From Pycnopodia helianthoides (lineage: Eukaryota > Echinodermata > Asteroidea > Forcipulatida > Asteriidae): 64,000 nt of DNA. Shown here piece after piece: positions 47,516-64,000 of the stretch (position 1 is its first letter; the number at the start of each line of letters is the position of its first letter). Under the pieces are notes generated by a model. That model searched no databases. It was not told where the DNA came from and saw only the letters and a program-made list of their open reading frames with translations. The stretch covers positions 129,001 through 193,000 of the forward strand of contig CM063258.1 in the NCBI GenBank assembly GCA_032158295.1, given 5' to 3'. The position numbers and the translations under genes are program-made.

Positions 47516-50500
47516 ATGGCATCTTGTAAAAGAATGTATTTCTTATTTCTGGTTGGTTGTTGTTTAATCTCTGCAGGCCTAGTTGGTCAAGCGGTCGGTG
47601 CTAACGTTGAATGCAAACGACTTAGTGCTTGTATTTGCACCATGTTGGACGGCAGTGGGCACTATGACTTTACAGCACTGTCGGGAAAATCAGATGAACC
47701 ATTTTTCCCAAATATCAAGGGAAGAAACAGCTCTGAGACATATTCTTATGACCCGTGTGTTCCGTACTCTTTAAAAGAAGTATCTGGAAGCAAAGGATGT
47801 GCCGATGTTGCAGGATGTCGGAAAATTATTTCTGGTTCAACATCAACATACTTCGGTATTGCCAAGCATTATACTGTGGAGTATCTCTTTATCGACGATG
47901 CGTTTTCATCACAGCAATTAAATTTGAAATATGCAAATGGTATGTTTGTTCAGATTATTTCTTCATTAATTTGTTTAAATAACATTGATTGTAAGTGTAT
48001 TATTGGATGTCAGAATGATCAAGAAAAGACGCTTGTCACTTTTTCACTCACTTTGAAGTTTAAAGAAAAAAATGTTGCTTTTTGGCATTTTTTTATTTCA
48101 AAAAACTCTTGGTGCACTGTTTTGGGAATCTGTGGCTCAGTGTATTTTCACTGAAACCACATGTTTGTAGGGAAGTAGGGCAGCTGTATGTTAAATAAAA
48201 GGGTTTTAAAATGTAAAAAAATACCTCAAAACACGGACAGACTGCAAAAGCTGTGCATAAACAAACTAAATTAGCAAATATTTTGATTCAAAATTTAGAA
48301 TTGTATAAGAAAAGTTACTCAAATCCAGGAATATTGTCTGACTCTGAGAATGTGACAGGCTGTAATTCCATTTAATATTTAGTTCCATCCATTTTAGATG
48401 AGTTAATAATATTATTATTACTTATTACTATCATGGAGGCTATTCCTACCTCCATGTTACTATAGTATTAATTTAGGAAAAATAAAAACATGTTTGGCGT
48501 CCTGCCTTTTTGAAAAAAGTAGGAGGCGGGCCTTTTTTTCTTTTTTTCTTTTAAACGGGCGGCCTGACACATTTTTCAAGACAACTGGCCGGGCTATTTT
48601 TCACGATGGTTGCCAGCTTCTTTTTTTTCCCTTTTTTTTGGTGTAAAAAAAATATGATGTCAGAGACTGTAAAAATTGATCATTTAATTAAAAGAAAAAA
48701 ATAGGAGGGGGCCTCTTAAAAGGAAGCGGGCAGGGACGCTAAACACGTTTTGTTTTTTATTTGGCCTTATGATGATCCCAATTTTTACTTATAAAAATTT
48801 GTTTTTATTTCAGAGGATATTTTTCAGCCATTCATTACAGAAGTAGTCTTGAAATGCTCAAATTCTGATGATAACGTTGTCACCCTTTTAAAAGCAACTG
48901 ATACTGCTGTGTTATTTGAGCTTCATTCTCATCATGCATGTCTGAAAGGTGGTTCTGGTGAAGGACTAAGCCTTGGAAGTATCCTCTGCATCATTTTCAG
49001 CTTGTTTGTCATTGTTTACTTCGCTGGAGGTAATTATAAATTGATTATAAAAGAGTTACCATTGACAGTCAAACTACGGCTTCTTGTAACTTGTGTTTAC
49101 TTACATCAAATTAATTGGATAGCAAATACGTGCATATAAATATGAACAACAGTTGAGAAATTTCAATCATATTTGCATGTGATCACTGGATAAAATTATG
49201 ACTTATTTTGAATCCTCTTCATATATCTTGCATTATTGGTTCTTTTTCTCTTTTTGTAGGTGTTCTCTTTTTAGTCTTTCTTCAGAATAAGCCTTTGAAT
49301 GAAGCCATCCCAAATAAAGATTTCTGGATTGAACTGCCTGGTCTCATAATGGAAGGGGCTAAATTTGTATCTAATGGATTTAAAGCTGAACCAGCTACAC
49401 ATCAACGACTTGGTAATGATGATGTAGATATTGATGATGATGATGATGATGAAGACAATGTCCTAAAGACTGGATCTGGAGGAGGTAATTTTAACATCCA
49501 CAACATATAATTAAATTATTTTCTATTCAGTATCACATTTGTTGGAATGGTATAGATTTGAGAATAGAATTTGTTGATTTGAAATAACATTACTGCACCC
49601 AATACTGTATGATAAGCTCAGGACTAATGATTCGGTTTTGAAAGGGCAAGGGCACCAAGGCATTTTCTCCTTTGTAAAGGCACCTCTATGAGGAAATTGT
49701 AAATTTCTATTGGGACATTTTAAGGGGCACCAAGGCAATGACCAGGGGCCACTGCCTCTGTGAAGTATTAGGCATGCAAGTGTATGAAATATCGGTTTGA
49801 ATTTGAAGTTTAGGGTTTTTGTTTTCATTGTTAAAACCTATAGGTAGGAGTAGGACCAAACTATCAGTTTTATGATATGGAGGTTGAATATGTAATACAA
49901 TGCTCACTCTTAACTGACCTGTATCACAAGTTGAAGCATATGGTATTTAGGATCTTATGTGTAGATTTGTTTTGTTTACAGTAGGCATTGTGTATTAGGA
50001 GCAAAGATGTACTCAGATCAAACTGATTGTGATGTAAGTTCTAATATTATCAAATGTCATGATCCTGCACTACCTACTGTGGTAAATTCATGTGTGTTCA
50101 TGTAGTATGTTAAGACCTGGTGCATCTTGATCTATAACTTCTGGTATAGATCTGGTAAAGATCTGGTAAATTCATGTGTGTTCATGTAGTATGTTAAGAC
50201 GTGGTGCATCTTGATCTTTAACTTCTCTGGTGTCCAGGTAAACTACATGTACTGTTGCTTTTCGATGTTTACAAACCCTCAGACAACATCATCTTCCATT
50301 TCTTCTGCTGTGTACATTTACTCAAATACATTACTTGACTCTTAGTCTTAAGGCATTAGTAAAAATCTTATCACGGTTTCACAACTGAAAATAGTCAAGC
50401 ATGCATGATTCTTATCAGCATCACACCACTCTAGAACTTTAAAATGTCACAATATTCATAGATGACCATAGATGTACATGTACAATAATCTCTAATGGTG

Positions 50501-50676
50501 GTTGGTTTTTACTTTATTTTAAATTGTTATTTTTGTGGGCATATTGCTTCTTGCATGTCAATACTTTAGTACAGCAGGCTCTAGAATTATTAATAATTTT
50601 ACCTCCTGTTCAATTTGTTTTTTCCTTTAAAGTTCCATCTCGGCAGTCAGATGGCTTCACTGCAGTCCCTGTGTGA
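47516..50676 (+). CDS. Cation-dependent mannose-6-phosphate receptor-like (MRH/ATG27-type) membrane protein
   Basis: Four exons, 47516-47939, 48814-49029, 49260-49484 and 50633-50676, splice in phase to 302 residues. The ATG at 47516 sits in ACCATGG. Residues 1 to about 28 form a signal peptide (FLFLVGCCLISAGLVG), followed by a Cys-rich lumenal domain with ACICTMLDGSGHYDF and an NSS glycosylation site. A membrane helix LSLGSILCIIFSLFVIVYFA and a cytosolic tail with NKDFWIELPGLIMEGAKFV and an Asp run follow. The SLGSI...GG helix, the FW-L-G--DG-like tail and FELHSHHAC before the helix parallel M6PR. At the C-N-R position of the M6P pocket I read C-S-N, so sugar binding is doubtful. Likely Golgi/endosomal sorting. 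Confidence 0.72.
48485..48751. mobile_element. 267-bp MITE with about 22-bp TIRs
   Basis: The left end aaaacatgtttggcgtcctg is mirrored by the right end cagggacgctaaacacgttt, with two substitutions and one indel. The interior is polypyrimidine/polypurine rich. It lies in intron 1 of the M6PR-like gene. Confidence 0.75.
49619..49775. mobile_element. Diverged copy of MITE family A
   Basis: Reverse-oriented relative of the element at 13346-13505. The shared blocks are aaagggcaagg, aaggggcaccaaggc(a/c)a, gaccaggggc and gcctctgtg(a/t). The ends are decayed (ctcaggact / ttaggca). It lies in the last intron of the M6PR-like gene. Confidence 0.7.
50062..50226. repeat. Tandem duplication, about 80-bp unit, two copies
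   Basis: gtaaattcatgtgtgttcat continues through gtagtatgttaagac to gtggtgcatcttgatcttta; this block appears twice in direct orientation with few differences, in the last intron of the M6PR-like gene. Confidence 0.85.
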
Positions 50677-51580
50677 AAGTCTGCTCTTGTACTCTACCCA
50701 TAGGGATCTGGTGTCCTTCCTGAAGCACTCAAGAAAACCAGAAGTACATGAATGATAGGAGAATCAAGCCCATGTCCAAGTCTTTAACTATGAAAGTAAC
50801 CATTGACAGCAGCAGCAACATCAAGTTATACTGTAGTAGTATAGGTATGTATTCCTACAGTCGTTATCAAGGCCATTGGTCTAGTTTGGTGTTGATTATT
50901 AAAATATGAAACACCAACATAATTGTAATACCTTCTCTTAAACCCTCATTATTACATTCCTTGTATAAACAGATTTGTTTTAATCAAGAAGAGAGTCTTC
51001 AAACTCTTTGAAGTATTTATAGAATCTTTAGTAGCCATCGCATCTCTGCTCACAGTGGAAATTTATAATGGTCGTATTAAGTACAGTTGATCTACTAAAC
51101 AAAAACTTTGGTTTGTGTAAACACAAAGATGGCCATTGTATTGCCAAAGACTGTATTAATTTTAATGGTTACGTATTTAGATAAATTACTGTGAAATGTT
51201 GAATATGTTGAACTTCAATGAGTGGAATAATATTCACTGTTTTGTTGAGCCTGTTTAATGTAATGTACAATTATAACCCAAAATTGCCAGACTGGAAGAA
51301 AATGGCCTAAGTGTGTATTTGCAGTATAGGACGGATACACAAGCTATTGGAAGAACAATAGTATATCATTTAAAAAAAGTTAACCTATTTTAAACAAGGT
51401 TATGTCCATCAAGCAACTAATTTAATTTGTTGCTAATATTACAGACTGATAGAACTGTTGTTTCAAAATCAATATTTACTTAATGATTCTGTGTACTTCT
51501 GTACATACATGTATGTGAAGATACATTTTGTATAAATTGTGGTTTTGGGGTAAATTAAATAAAACAAAGTATGATTATTA
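50677..51580 (+). other. M6PR-like 3' UTR
   Basis: AT-rich sequence after the TGA at 50674-50676; a likely poly(A) signal AATAAA lies at about 51558-51563. Downstream alternative signals (for example near 53112) are possible. Confidence 0.55.
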
Positions 51581-54500
51581 TTTGATATAAGTGTTTCTTG
51601 ACCTGGAGTGTAGAATTATAATAATACTACACTCACAGTACTAATCATGTGCAATGAAGGAATGACCAAAAATAATTGCATACTTGTGTCAATGTTTTGT
51701 CAAAATTAAATGTCTAAACATATTTAAAATACCAAAAAATATATTAAAAGTGTGGAAGTCTAAAAGTTTGTTTATAAATTATGGATACTAGTTAACCCAT
51801 ATGAATCAAAAAGATATTGAGTGCTCTTGTTATTGTGTGTAATACAGGTGAAACAAATAATTGTTGAAGAAAACAACTAAAGTAGTGAAGAAGAATGTGT
51901 ATCAATCATGTGTCGATGTTTAAAAAAATTGCCCTTTGACCTAGAATAAGAATCTACCAAAACAGTCTTTCTTGTAATTTATGGAACTGTAGTCTTCTAT
52001 GTTCAACTATTCCTTTTGAGCAAAATGATTGATCAAGTTTTTGACAAAATCAAAAGTTTAAATTATGAATTGTTTTTAAATTAAATATAATCGTAATTGG
52101 ATGATACAAGTGCGATTAGTTTTTCACATACCATACCCTCAAAAATTATTGCCATGGTAATGCAATAATGAATGAATGCCCAAGTGTACACATTTCAATA
52201 TTAACCTGGGTATTTTTTAGCCAACTCATTATCTTTTTAAAAAACAAAATCTGTACACTTTCTGTTTAAATCTATATTCTCAGGATAGCACGTAGCTGCA
52301 ATTTGTCTTATCTCTTAACTGTTTGTTTACATTTTGCTTTTAATTTTTATTTCTTTTCTTTTTTTTTGCTTAAAAGTTCAAACATTTATTTCTGCAGATA
52401 ATTAAGATGAGAAGACAAGGTACATGTTTACATATGGTGGATAAACTTTCTTAAGTTTAGGAATTAGTGCATGTGTGTATTTTCACACAAATCTTTGATT
52501 TAGATTTAGGAAAATTTTCAAGATTCTGTCAATAGAAATGTTTCTATCACATGTATTGTACTTTCTGGTGGTTTTGTATTTTGGGGTTGTGCTGTTTTTT
52601 GCATTTTTGTGGTGTTGTGCTGTTTTTTGCATTTTTGTGGTGTTGTGTAAAGTTTGATATACTAGACATCAGCAGCAGCAGTATGTGGAGGTATAATCAC
52701 CGTCTCTACAAACAATTGAATTTTAAATAGCTCATCAAACTTTGATATAAAAAAGCTTCTTGCTGATGTGTATGTTTATTTCAGTGTCTGTACATGTAGC
52801 ATATAAGCATCTTCTGAGCAAATTGATCTTCCATTTTGTTAATACTTATTTAACTCTGCCTTATGTATCTTGTTTGTCTCGTACATTGAGAAATGCACAT
52901 TAAAAGAATATGACATCATTGACATAAACTTGTTGAACATTTATTTGTTGCTTGATTTGTTAAGGGAGGAAGCTGACATTTTGACCCTTTACACAATAAT
53001 AACAGCAGTATATGATGACCCCTTCCAGTTTCACCCAAAGTGTGAATGTAACATTTGAATGGATTTATAAACCAGTAGTGTCCTTGTGAGGGAAATATTT
53101 TTTTCTTAAATTAATAAAAAACTTTAATCAAGATTCCCTACTTCCTTCCTAACAAAACTTAATTTTGGCTTGAAAAGTTAATATTTTGGAGTAAACGTTC
53201 TATTACCATCTTTACTAAATAACCAATAATGGAGCGCCCTCTTTCAGGCCATGGCAGTTTGGCTGCATAAGCATTTAAGTCCCAAATATTAACTGTTACT
53301 GATTTTAACGTTCAAAGTGTTCACAAAAATCAATTTAAATAATTTATGTAAGCCACAGAAAACAAATCATAATTATTCAAATTTGTTGTACCACTTCACT
53401 TGTCTGGATTAGAACAGTATGGACATGGACAAAGCAAACGGCCACATGTGGAAGACACCAACAGAGGCAGCTTCAGTAAACTGACCTCAAGACATCTAGG
53501 TTGTTTGGTTGATTTAAGTATCTTGAAAAGTACATACTTTGTTGACTAGGTAAACAATATTCATTACCAATACTGTACAACCAAAGTCTTTTCTCAATAA
53601 TAAAAGCATATTTCTTAAGAATGACTTGAATGTGAATCAGTTATAGAATCATTCTACAAGAGATATTCAGTGGTGGATAGTTCATGTTGATTATGAGCAC
53701 GAGGAAAAAAATGAACCGACTCCACTCCAAAGACTGATACATTTAAAATTCAATATAGGGTTTTTAATTCATGGAGATCTTTACAAACATGGATATAAAA
53801 CCAGTCGTATAATTTAAATATAAAGGAACCACATAAAACCCTTGGAATACATGTATGAACAAAGTGATGGCACACTTGGATGTACATGCCAGTAGGGTCA
53901 TTGTAGGGTCATCTAGACTATGAAGTGTTTGCATGATAAACAAAGGAAGGCCAAGTTGACAAGTAAAGTCAACAGCGCATCAATCAGCATCAATAGATTC
54001 ATTACCTGCAGTGTACCTGCAGTGGGTCCATTGTGGATGTTGAAGGGGAACAGTGTTGTTTGGGTGCATAACAGTAGTCTGGGTAAGAGAGCTCTTGTTT
54101 GGCTCCAATAACAGTCATATGGACCCAATAGCTAGTACTTGGGTCCATTAACAGTCACATGGGTCAAATAGCTAGTGCTTGGGTATGGACCTTTATCATG
54201 CTGTGGTTGTGTGTCTGGTAACCTGCACACAATAGTGACAGTATCAGTTTTAATACACATGTCAAGAAAGGTGTCAGGCTATCTTTTCCTTCCAGCCTAG
54301 GTTTAGGCACATTAGATCAAATAGAAAAGAAGCAAGATGACTGAACCATGACAAAGGTCAATACTCTCAAAGGATAACAATTTAACTTAAGGTAGTAGTG
54401 TGAGCAATGGACTAATATTTTAATTTAGTTGTTAACGTACACAATGTTAAACACTCACTGATAACAATATATTATTTAAGGATAAGGATATAGTCATTTA

Positions 54501-56617
54501 TTTAATGTTTCTATGTAGTTTGGAAGAGTGCCCTTTGTCACACAGTGATTTACACAGATTGTGAAATAAGGTACCAGACTTAATGTGCAGACAAAGTAAC
54601 AGCCAATGGAGCTATTACATAAGTAAAGACACAGTTATTCACACACCTGATTTGCATATAAAAACACATTCTTTACAACACTATTCCATTAAAAATATAA
54701 GTGTCATGTCTTTACTCGTACACAAGTTTTGTTTTGACAAAAAGCTAAGGATGTGAAGGATACAAATACGGACATTAAATACTTGTAAAATGAAAATTCC
54801 TTAAGTAAATATTAACAAATTTAGTTTTCCCTTTTTTGAAAATAGGGTAATTAATTCAACACGACTTGACAATTACAAAACACAAATATGGTGAAAATGA
54901 TGCAAAAAGGGGTTTTTAAAAATGTGTTTTTTATACTGAAAAGCACAAGCTGCAAGAAAAAAACTGTTGCAGCCATAATAAACATGTAACATCATTGAGT
55001 GATTCTTCGTTTGGCATTTACAACCACTTTTGAAACATACAATTGAATACACACCATTTTAATGATGTTAAAATCGCACCATTATGACCCACAACATCAA
55101 GTGAGAAATCATTCATATCAGCACATCTGAATACAATTAATATAAAGTCATAAATTGTACTATGTACACATGGGATTAGTTCGGTTTATCTATGTTAATT
55201 TACGAATAGCTATTTATAGAACATGATGTCAACACTAGTGCTGAAAAGGTAAAGTTACAAGTCAAATACAAAACTATTTCCATTGAAATGATAGTGAGTT
55301 GTTGGAATTGTTACCAATACTCAGTTTCTGGTGACACCATTGGACATCTTTGTAAACGAGCTCTTCCATGGTAAAAATAAAGTCACTTATAGAGCCTCAT
55401 ATTGTATACTTCACGCTAAGCAGACTTATTAACAGGACTATACATTTACAAAATGGATTAGAAAATCTGGGTTTGATGTTCAAGAAAGAAAATGTAGTTT
55501 CTTACGAAACATAGAAACTGTATGGTTAATCTTGAGTATATTGTAGGTTTGCCTTGCTAGTTGAGTTTGTTCAACTGTTAGCATTTGCTTTCCCTTTCTC
55601 TTGTATGACAAATTATTATCGGAACATGTAGGCCAAAAAAGGCAAATACATGTAGAACAACTCTTAATCACATTCCAAGTGATTTGACTGTAGTGTGTTA
55701 CAACATAACCTTTGACCTTCCTATTAATAAACTATACGTAAGTAATACCTCACCAGTAGGAACTAGCACTAGAGAATCTAATGCCCACAGAATAAAATAT
55801 ATACCACTCAATTTACATATTAGGAAGGTCTGGATAAATTTAGACATTTCCTGAAAAAGCCTTCCTTAAAATAAAATGACATGATGTTGTGTTGTGGATT
55901 CCTGTAATTTATCCATTTTATCATCCAGTTTTATTTCAGCCTTGTTAGGTTGTTTGTTTAGAATTATTGATCCAATACATTTTACGGTACACGTCCGGCA
56001 CTGACCATCAGCTACAGCTCATACATTCATCCCTATGAGCTCATACCAGGGAATGCAAGTTTCCTCAGTTAGCAAAGCATCATTCACCAGTAAGATTTAA
56101 CATTGCAGATCAACTGTAGGCTAGTCTCAGTTTGGGAAACAACTTCTCCCAAGGTCCTTTTCATCATAACAAAGTAACTACTTGCTGCAAAAACACAAGA
56201 AATTACTGCATTGTGGACCTCTTGATGTGGATTTGACTGTTACTTAAATGGCAATATTCCATTCAGTCGTTATAGGGACTTCCAACTTCTTAAGAACTGA
56301 AGATTTCAGAAGAGAAATTAATCACATGAGGGTACACTGTTAATCTCAATCCAACCTTGTACCATCTGCCGGGATGTTTCTTTAGAAGTTAACGTATATA
56401 GAAGTACATGTATATGCACTGCCTGGCATGAATGTGGAGATTGAGGGTAGCCTTTTGAGTCAGTTTATCAGGGCATTTTGTTTCTTAACAAACCATAATT
56501 TGAAGAATTTCACCATCAATGTAAGCATCTCATTTTAACCCCAAGTTGGTCTGACCTTGCCAATAGAGGGCAGCATTCAATAGTCCAACATACCACAACA
56601 GCGCACTCGTGTCATTC
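51581..56617. other. Non-coding region between convergent M6PR-like and PKN genes
   Basis: No coding exon seen. It probably includes the PKN 3' UTR at its right end. It contains a short direct duplication (gtgctgttttttgcattttt at about 52590 and 52618), a duplicated segment with catatggaccc/cacatgggtc and aatagctagt (54113-54183) and a MITE (54184-54363). Confidence 0.5.
54184..54363. mobile_element. 180-bp MITE family C, diverged copy
   Basis: The left end tatggacctttatcatgctg is mirrored by the right end ccatgacaaaggtcaata. Same family as 60656-60847, with more substitutions in the TIRs. Confidence 0.7.
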
Positions 56618-63082
<6,465 letters not shown>

Positions 63083-64000
63083 CTATTAATGGAAATGATA
63101 TTGAAGGAATAGAATAGCGTTGATTTTGCGGAAGAGAGCATTGAAAATATTATAATCATCCCTTTTGAAAGAAGTTAAAGAACCACTTGAAACGTATACC
63201 AACTTTAAACAACCAACGAGAAAATTTCCTGTGTATGTCATTTTGTGTCATTACAGAGAAGTAGATTTGTTAAATTTATGCATTTAAGCAACTATACCAT
63301 GGTCATTAACACACTCTGATCATGAAGTAAAGTAGAACAAAGGAAACCAAATAGTTTAATACACTCACCCATAACAGCATATCCAAAAAGATACACCCTA
63401 ACCCAAAACACATAATTAAATTAATCGATCATCAATCAATTAATTATTATTATTTGACTCAAATAAACACCTGTTGTATCCCATACATCTGAATGGGACA
63501 CTGAAAGTGAATTGAGGAAGTCAATGCAATAATAATGCCAGAGTGTGCTACAGGAAACATGTGTGTGGTTTTCCTGATTTCAAGGTTGTTACAAGTTGAT
63601 ATCCTGCAATGATTCCTACTTAGTTCCACATAAATATCAAGTTCTGCATAGCAATGCCTGATTATTAAAGACAAAAAGCTGGCGAGATGCTTTAGAGACA
63701 AGTCAGCGAAAGGTCGACATAGTTCAAGATGAGATGCATGCCAAGACAAGAAGACAGAGAGATATCAATGAGAAGGAAACAAAACAAAAACTACAAAAAC
63801 AATTATCATAATCACAATGAGAGACAGATGTTTGCCTCTTTTTTGTCATATAAGGTCAACAAACAGTAAATACAAGCACATCAAATAACAAGCTGAAAAA
63901 CAGTTGAGTAGTAACTACCAGAAAGTAAGACGGACAAATTTCTGCCCTAAAGCTGGTTATATTATAAGGATACTAAAAAGTAGACAAGCATATTAGTGAC
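63083..64000 (-). other. PKN intron at the window edge, with a candidate 30-nt microexon
   Basis: No strong exon. A 30-nt segment 63500-63471 (minus strand) has an acceptor (cactttcag) and a donor (gtgttt) and is phase-0 compatible with the next exon, adding CPIQMYGIQQ if used. The rest is AT-rich and featureless. Confidence 0.3.

Overview
This is animal nuclear DNA, AT-rich, with GT-AG introns, long UTRs and many short non-autonomous mobile elements. It is probably from a deuterostome, and I infer an echinoderm, most likely a sea star. The gene content is bilaterian: one canonical Notch, PIP5KL1, DPM2, a mannose-6-phosphate-receptor-like gene and PKN. The repeats (a tRNA-Leu-like SINE, TTAA-flanked foldback elements, frequent acatgtac motifs) resemble what I recall of asteroid genomes. 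That species guess is inference.

Layout. 1-15315 holds no recognisable exon; it is most simply the large 5' intron of Notch, with five consensus CSL/Su(H) sites seen by eye. 15316-32706 (+) carries 26 Notch exons that join in frame into 2,516 residues: the end of EGF1 through EGF36, three LNRs, the heterodimerisation domain with an S1 furin site and S2 site, the transmembrane segment, RAM, ankyrin repeats, NLSs, and the WSSSSP/PEST tail. Only the signal peptide and start of EGF1 are missing. 32707 to about 36000 is Notch 3' UTR and flank. 37061-42424 (-) is a PIP5KL1-like phosphoinositide kinase gene whose first coding exon shows an apparent one-base frame conflict; its 5' UTR and promoter lie near 43.4-43.7 kb. 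43.7-45.2 kb is intergenic with a TTAA-flanked MITE and a tRNA-derived SINE. 45691-46322 (-) is DPM2, and 47516-50676 (+) is a type I membrane protein of the cation-dependent mannose-6-phosphate receptor/ATG27 type; the two are divergent. 50.7-56.6 kb is non-coding (3' UTRs and intergenic). 56618 to beyond 64000 (-) is the 3' half of PKN: linker, complete AGC kinase domain and C-tail in nine exons.

The genes are not an operon. Functionally they cover cell-cell signalling (Notch), phosphoinositide scaffolding or kinase activity (PIP5KL1), ER dolichol-phosphate-mannose synthesis (DPM2), lysosomal/Golgi sorting (M6PR-like) and Rho-effector kinase signalling (PKN). All coding models were built by eye from splice sites and checked for phase consistency; none has transcript support here. 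The main oddities are the CSL-site cluster upstream of Notch, an Asn at the hydrophobic-motif acceptor position of PKN, the PIP5KL1 first-exon frame conflict, a 97-bp satellite with dimeric higher-order structure, and at least ten distinct foldback/TIR elements.
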